NCBI RefSeq assembly: GCF_018446385.1 | Contig: NC_056001.1 | Span: 8,327,600-8,391,599 of the forward strand | Length of the DNA stretch: 64,000 bases | DNA from: Zingiber officinale | Taxonomy: Eukaryota; Streptophyta; Magnoliopsida; Zingiberales; Zingiberaceae | Direction of reading: 5' to 3' | Shown here: positions 61,675 to 64,000 of the stretch, one piece after another | How the letters are laid out: every line of letters starts with the position of its first letter | How positions within the stretch are numbered: the first letter of the stretch is position 1 | Notes under the pieces: generated by a model | Seen by the model: only the letters and a program-made list of their open reading frames with translations | Database searches by the model: none | What the model was told of the DNA's origin: nothing | Position numbers and translations under genes: made by a program

Positions 61675-63246
61675 TGTTGGAACCCTAAGGTTGTTTTGAT
61701 GTGATTAAACAAGTTAAGTTAGGTCCTGTTTGATTTAACCCTTGTGTCTAAGTGTGCAGGAGCTTAGGAGCACAAGAAGTCGAGCGGAAGACGCGGCTAG
61801 CGAGAAGGACGACACGGGGAAAGAGTCGACGGGCTCGGTGCGCCCGAGGGACGAGGTGCCGCAGAACAGTACACCGGTGAACGAGAAGAATGTATGCGAC
61901 GTTCGAGTGACTAGAAATCGGGGAGGAAAGCTGTTCGAGAAGAAGGTCGGAACTTGGGTTCGGGTGAGCCCTATTCCGGATGGCCTAGATCACTCAAGAA
62001 AGCGGAGCCGGAGCGGAAGACCCGGATCGAGACGAGTTGAACCGGAGCAGAGGGCCCGGACTAAAAAAGTCAACATTGTTGACTTTCTTGGTCCGAGCGC
62101 CTGAAACCAGTCCGGGCGCCTAGACTAGTCCGGGGCGCCCGGAGCAGTCCGGGGCGCCCGGAACCCTTCCAGGCGTCCGAACCTGGATTTTATCCAGATC
62201 GCAGTCAAACGTGATCTATGCGAAAAGGGATAAAATTTTATTCCCTCCCAGGTGTCTGGAACCCTTCCAAGCGCCCCGACCAAAGCTATAAATATAACCT
62301 TGGTCTAAGAAGCTATTACACAACAAGCAATTGCATATTCAACACTTGTGCGCTCCTCTTGTTTAGTTTAGCATCTATTTTCTGTACGTCATTGTTGTAA
62401 GAGGCTTCTCCGCCTGAAGGAGATCTTTAGTGTGTGTTTCATTCCTTAGATTAATAACCACTTTGGTTGTAACCAAGGAAACTCCTTTGCCTCTTCTTTT
62501 TAATTTATTGCTTTTATAATTTATGCAAGTGTTTCTTTAAAAGTTCGAGAAGGGTTGTGTTTTTTTTTTTTTTTGTGCAGGGCAATTCACCCCTCCCCTC
62601 TTGCCGGCCTCCAAAGGGACCAACAAGTGGTATCAGAGTGAGGATGCTTCAGAAGGACTAACTGTCAACCGAAGCAAAGCAACCAATGGCCGGACCAAGT
62701 ATCGTTCCACCAAAATTTGAGGAAAACTCCGCACACTGGAAACGTCGTATGGAGGTATTTCTGAAAACAGATTTTGAAATTTATTTAATAATAAAATATG
62801 ATTTTGTACCTCCTACAAATCAAAATTGAGAGGAAAAAGAAGAAAGTCTTTGGACGAAGAAAGAACAAAACGATCCGTAGCAAATAATCGGGCGAAATAT
62901 CACTTGTTGAGTGTGCTGGCGCCTCAAGAAGTCAACCGCATCGGAAGCTACTCGTCGGCCAAAAAACTCTGGGAAAAATTCCTGGAACTCCACGAAGGCA
63001 CATCCGAAGCCAAACTTGCAAGGAGAGATATACTTCGGAACAAACTGACAAATATCCGTTTGGAAAAGGTGAGAAGGTAGTCAATCTACACGCAAAGGTA
63101 AAAGAACTAATCACCGGACTCGAAAACCTCGGAGATACGGTAACCAACCGGGACACGATACGCTACGCACTCAATGTCTTTCCCAAGATTCCAGAATAGA
63201 CCTCAATATTTGGCGCTTACTACATCTCAAAGGACCTAGAGGTAAG
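61675..63246 (+). mobile_element. Third gag-bearing LTR retrotransposon, 5' part
   Basis: LTR 61675-62625 (TGTTGGAACCC to GGGACCAACA, 951 bp) followed by GTGGTATCAGAG primer site and a gag start. The LTR has GGGGCGCCCGG palindromes at 62100-62280, AGCTATAAATATAA at about 62284-62297 and a U5 CAATTCACCCCTCCCCTC. The gag is interrupted at 63247 by another LTR, and the 3' end lies beyond the window. Confidence 0.85.
62686..63246 (+). pseudogene. Broken gag of the third element
   Basis: ATG at 62686; SAHWKRRMEVFLKTDFEIYL and SSAKKLWEKFLELHEGTSE show a copia-type Gag related to that at 54548. TGA at 62827-62829, a frameshift near 62878 and another near 63065 break it, and an LTR insertion truncates it. 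Confidence 0.8.
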
Positions 63247-64000
63247 TGTTGGAACAATCTAGGTGCCGGAGCAATCTAGGTGCCCTAGGTTTTGATGTTT
63301 GGGCAAATATTTAAGTTAGGTTTATTATTGTATTTGATATGCATTGTGAGTGTGCAGGATATAGGTACAACAAGGAAAGTCTAAGTGTAATCTTGGCAGA
63401 GGAGAAAAGTCCAAGGATGAGTCTTGGGCGTGTAAGTCCAAGTATGTAGTCTTGGCAACGTAAGTCGAAGTGTGACTTGGCAATGGATGAAGTCCCGTAG
63501 GTGAGGAGCCTCTTAGCAAAGGAAGATCCGACAATGAGGACAAGGCCAAAGGAAGCTCCAGAAGGCAAGACGTGAAGGATGGGGAGACATCCGAGGGACG
63601 CGATGCTGATGGAGGAGGCTAGAAGGCTAGGTCTAGGTTGGTTGGGCGAGGACTAGTGCTGAGTGATTGTACTCGGGGAAAAATCCTATGGTTTTAGGAT
63701 TTACTGTAGCAGTACTGTAGTGACACTGTAGCTGTACTGTTGTGACACTGTAGCAGTTGATTGGTACACTGAAGCAGTCAACTGGTACACTGTAGCAGTC
63801 GACTAGTAGTCAACCGTTGGGTAACGGTTAGCTTCACTTAAAGGACTAGTCGACTAGTGCATACACCAGTCGACTGGTAGCGAGAAAACAGCTTAGTGTT
63901 TTCCTCTCGAGCTCTATTTAATAGAGCTCTGGGTGCTTGGACATGGTTGACGAAATATAGGTGGTTAACCCCTATTAGTAGTCTTCCAAAGCTTCCAAGC
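63247..64000 (+). mobile_element. LTR of a fourth copia-type element, cut by window end
   Basis: Starts TGTTGGAACAATC inside the gag of the 61675 element. It has CCAAG..CTTGG cassettes at 63380-63475, ACTAGTCGACTAGT and CCAGTCGACTGG palindromes at about 63840-63880, and TATTTAATAGAGC near 63907. It resembles the fragment at 24688. Confidence 0.75.

Overview
The window is plant nuclear DNA, best read as a monocot and plausibly from the ginger order (Zingiberales). That placement is an inference from gene structure, TA-rich introns and the style of the Ty1/copia LTRs, not something the sequence proves. Only three host genes are convincing. (1) A two-exon WDR5-type WD40 gene on the + strand (3134-6633). 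(2) A three-exon methylesterase/SABP2-type alpha/beta hydrolase on the - strand (18426-19473) with its catalytic triad intact. (3) A single-exon OVATE family gene on the - strand (49982-50431). No rRNA, tRNA gene or CRISPR array was seen.

Nearly everything else is mobile DNA, much of it nested, and many boundaries can be fixed from target-site duplications (TSDs). From the left: a decayed PIF/Harbinger element (1-2930); WDR5; SINE-like repeats; a gag-only LTR retrotransposon (9153-18108, TSD AAAGT) carrying a solo LTR (13775-15193, TSD GTGTC); the methylesterase; a three-copy tandem array of a ~0.9-1.1 kb unit whose third copy carries a TIR insertion (21871-22521); LTR debris; a reverse solo LTR (25711-31952, TSD GAGAC) split by a full-length hAT element (25863-30910, TSD GTCCACAC); more LTR and minisatellite DNA; and a fourth copy of the 0.9 kb unit split by a CACTA element (34779-40870, TSD TGA).

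Further right: a degenerate minus-strand Ty1/copia element (about 42040-49610) holding a solo LTR (44283-46122, TSD TATGT) and a hAT MITE (48067-48571, TSD GGAAATAT); the OVATE gene; a Tourist-like MITE (51546-51737, TSD TAA); and a minus-strand Ty3/gypsy pol remnant. The gypsy remnant has been invaded by a second gag-only LTR retrotransposon (53041-59993, TSD AGAAG), a solo LTR (60569-61545) and a third gag-bearing element (61675 onward). That last element is itself interrupted by another LTR (63247 to the window end).

The most unusual signal is in the copia-type LTRs. Several families share one layout although their sequences differ. A 5' array of small inverted repeats comes first, with stems that change in concert (CCTGG/CCAGG beside CCTAG/CTAGG and CCTAAC/GTTAGG). 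An array of family-specific short perfect palindromes follows, upstream of a TATA box where one is visible, and a common U5 motif (ATTCACCCCCC...CTAG) comes last. The first gag-only element also has a chain of stem-loops just before its 3' LTR. Two gag-bearing elements have long non-coding DNA where pol should be, which suggests trans-mobilised families. Coding decay in the transposons is dominated by stops explicable as C-to-T or G-to-A changes.
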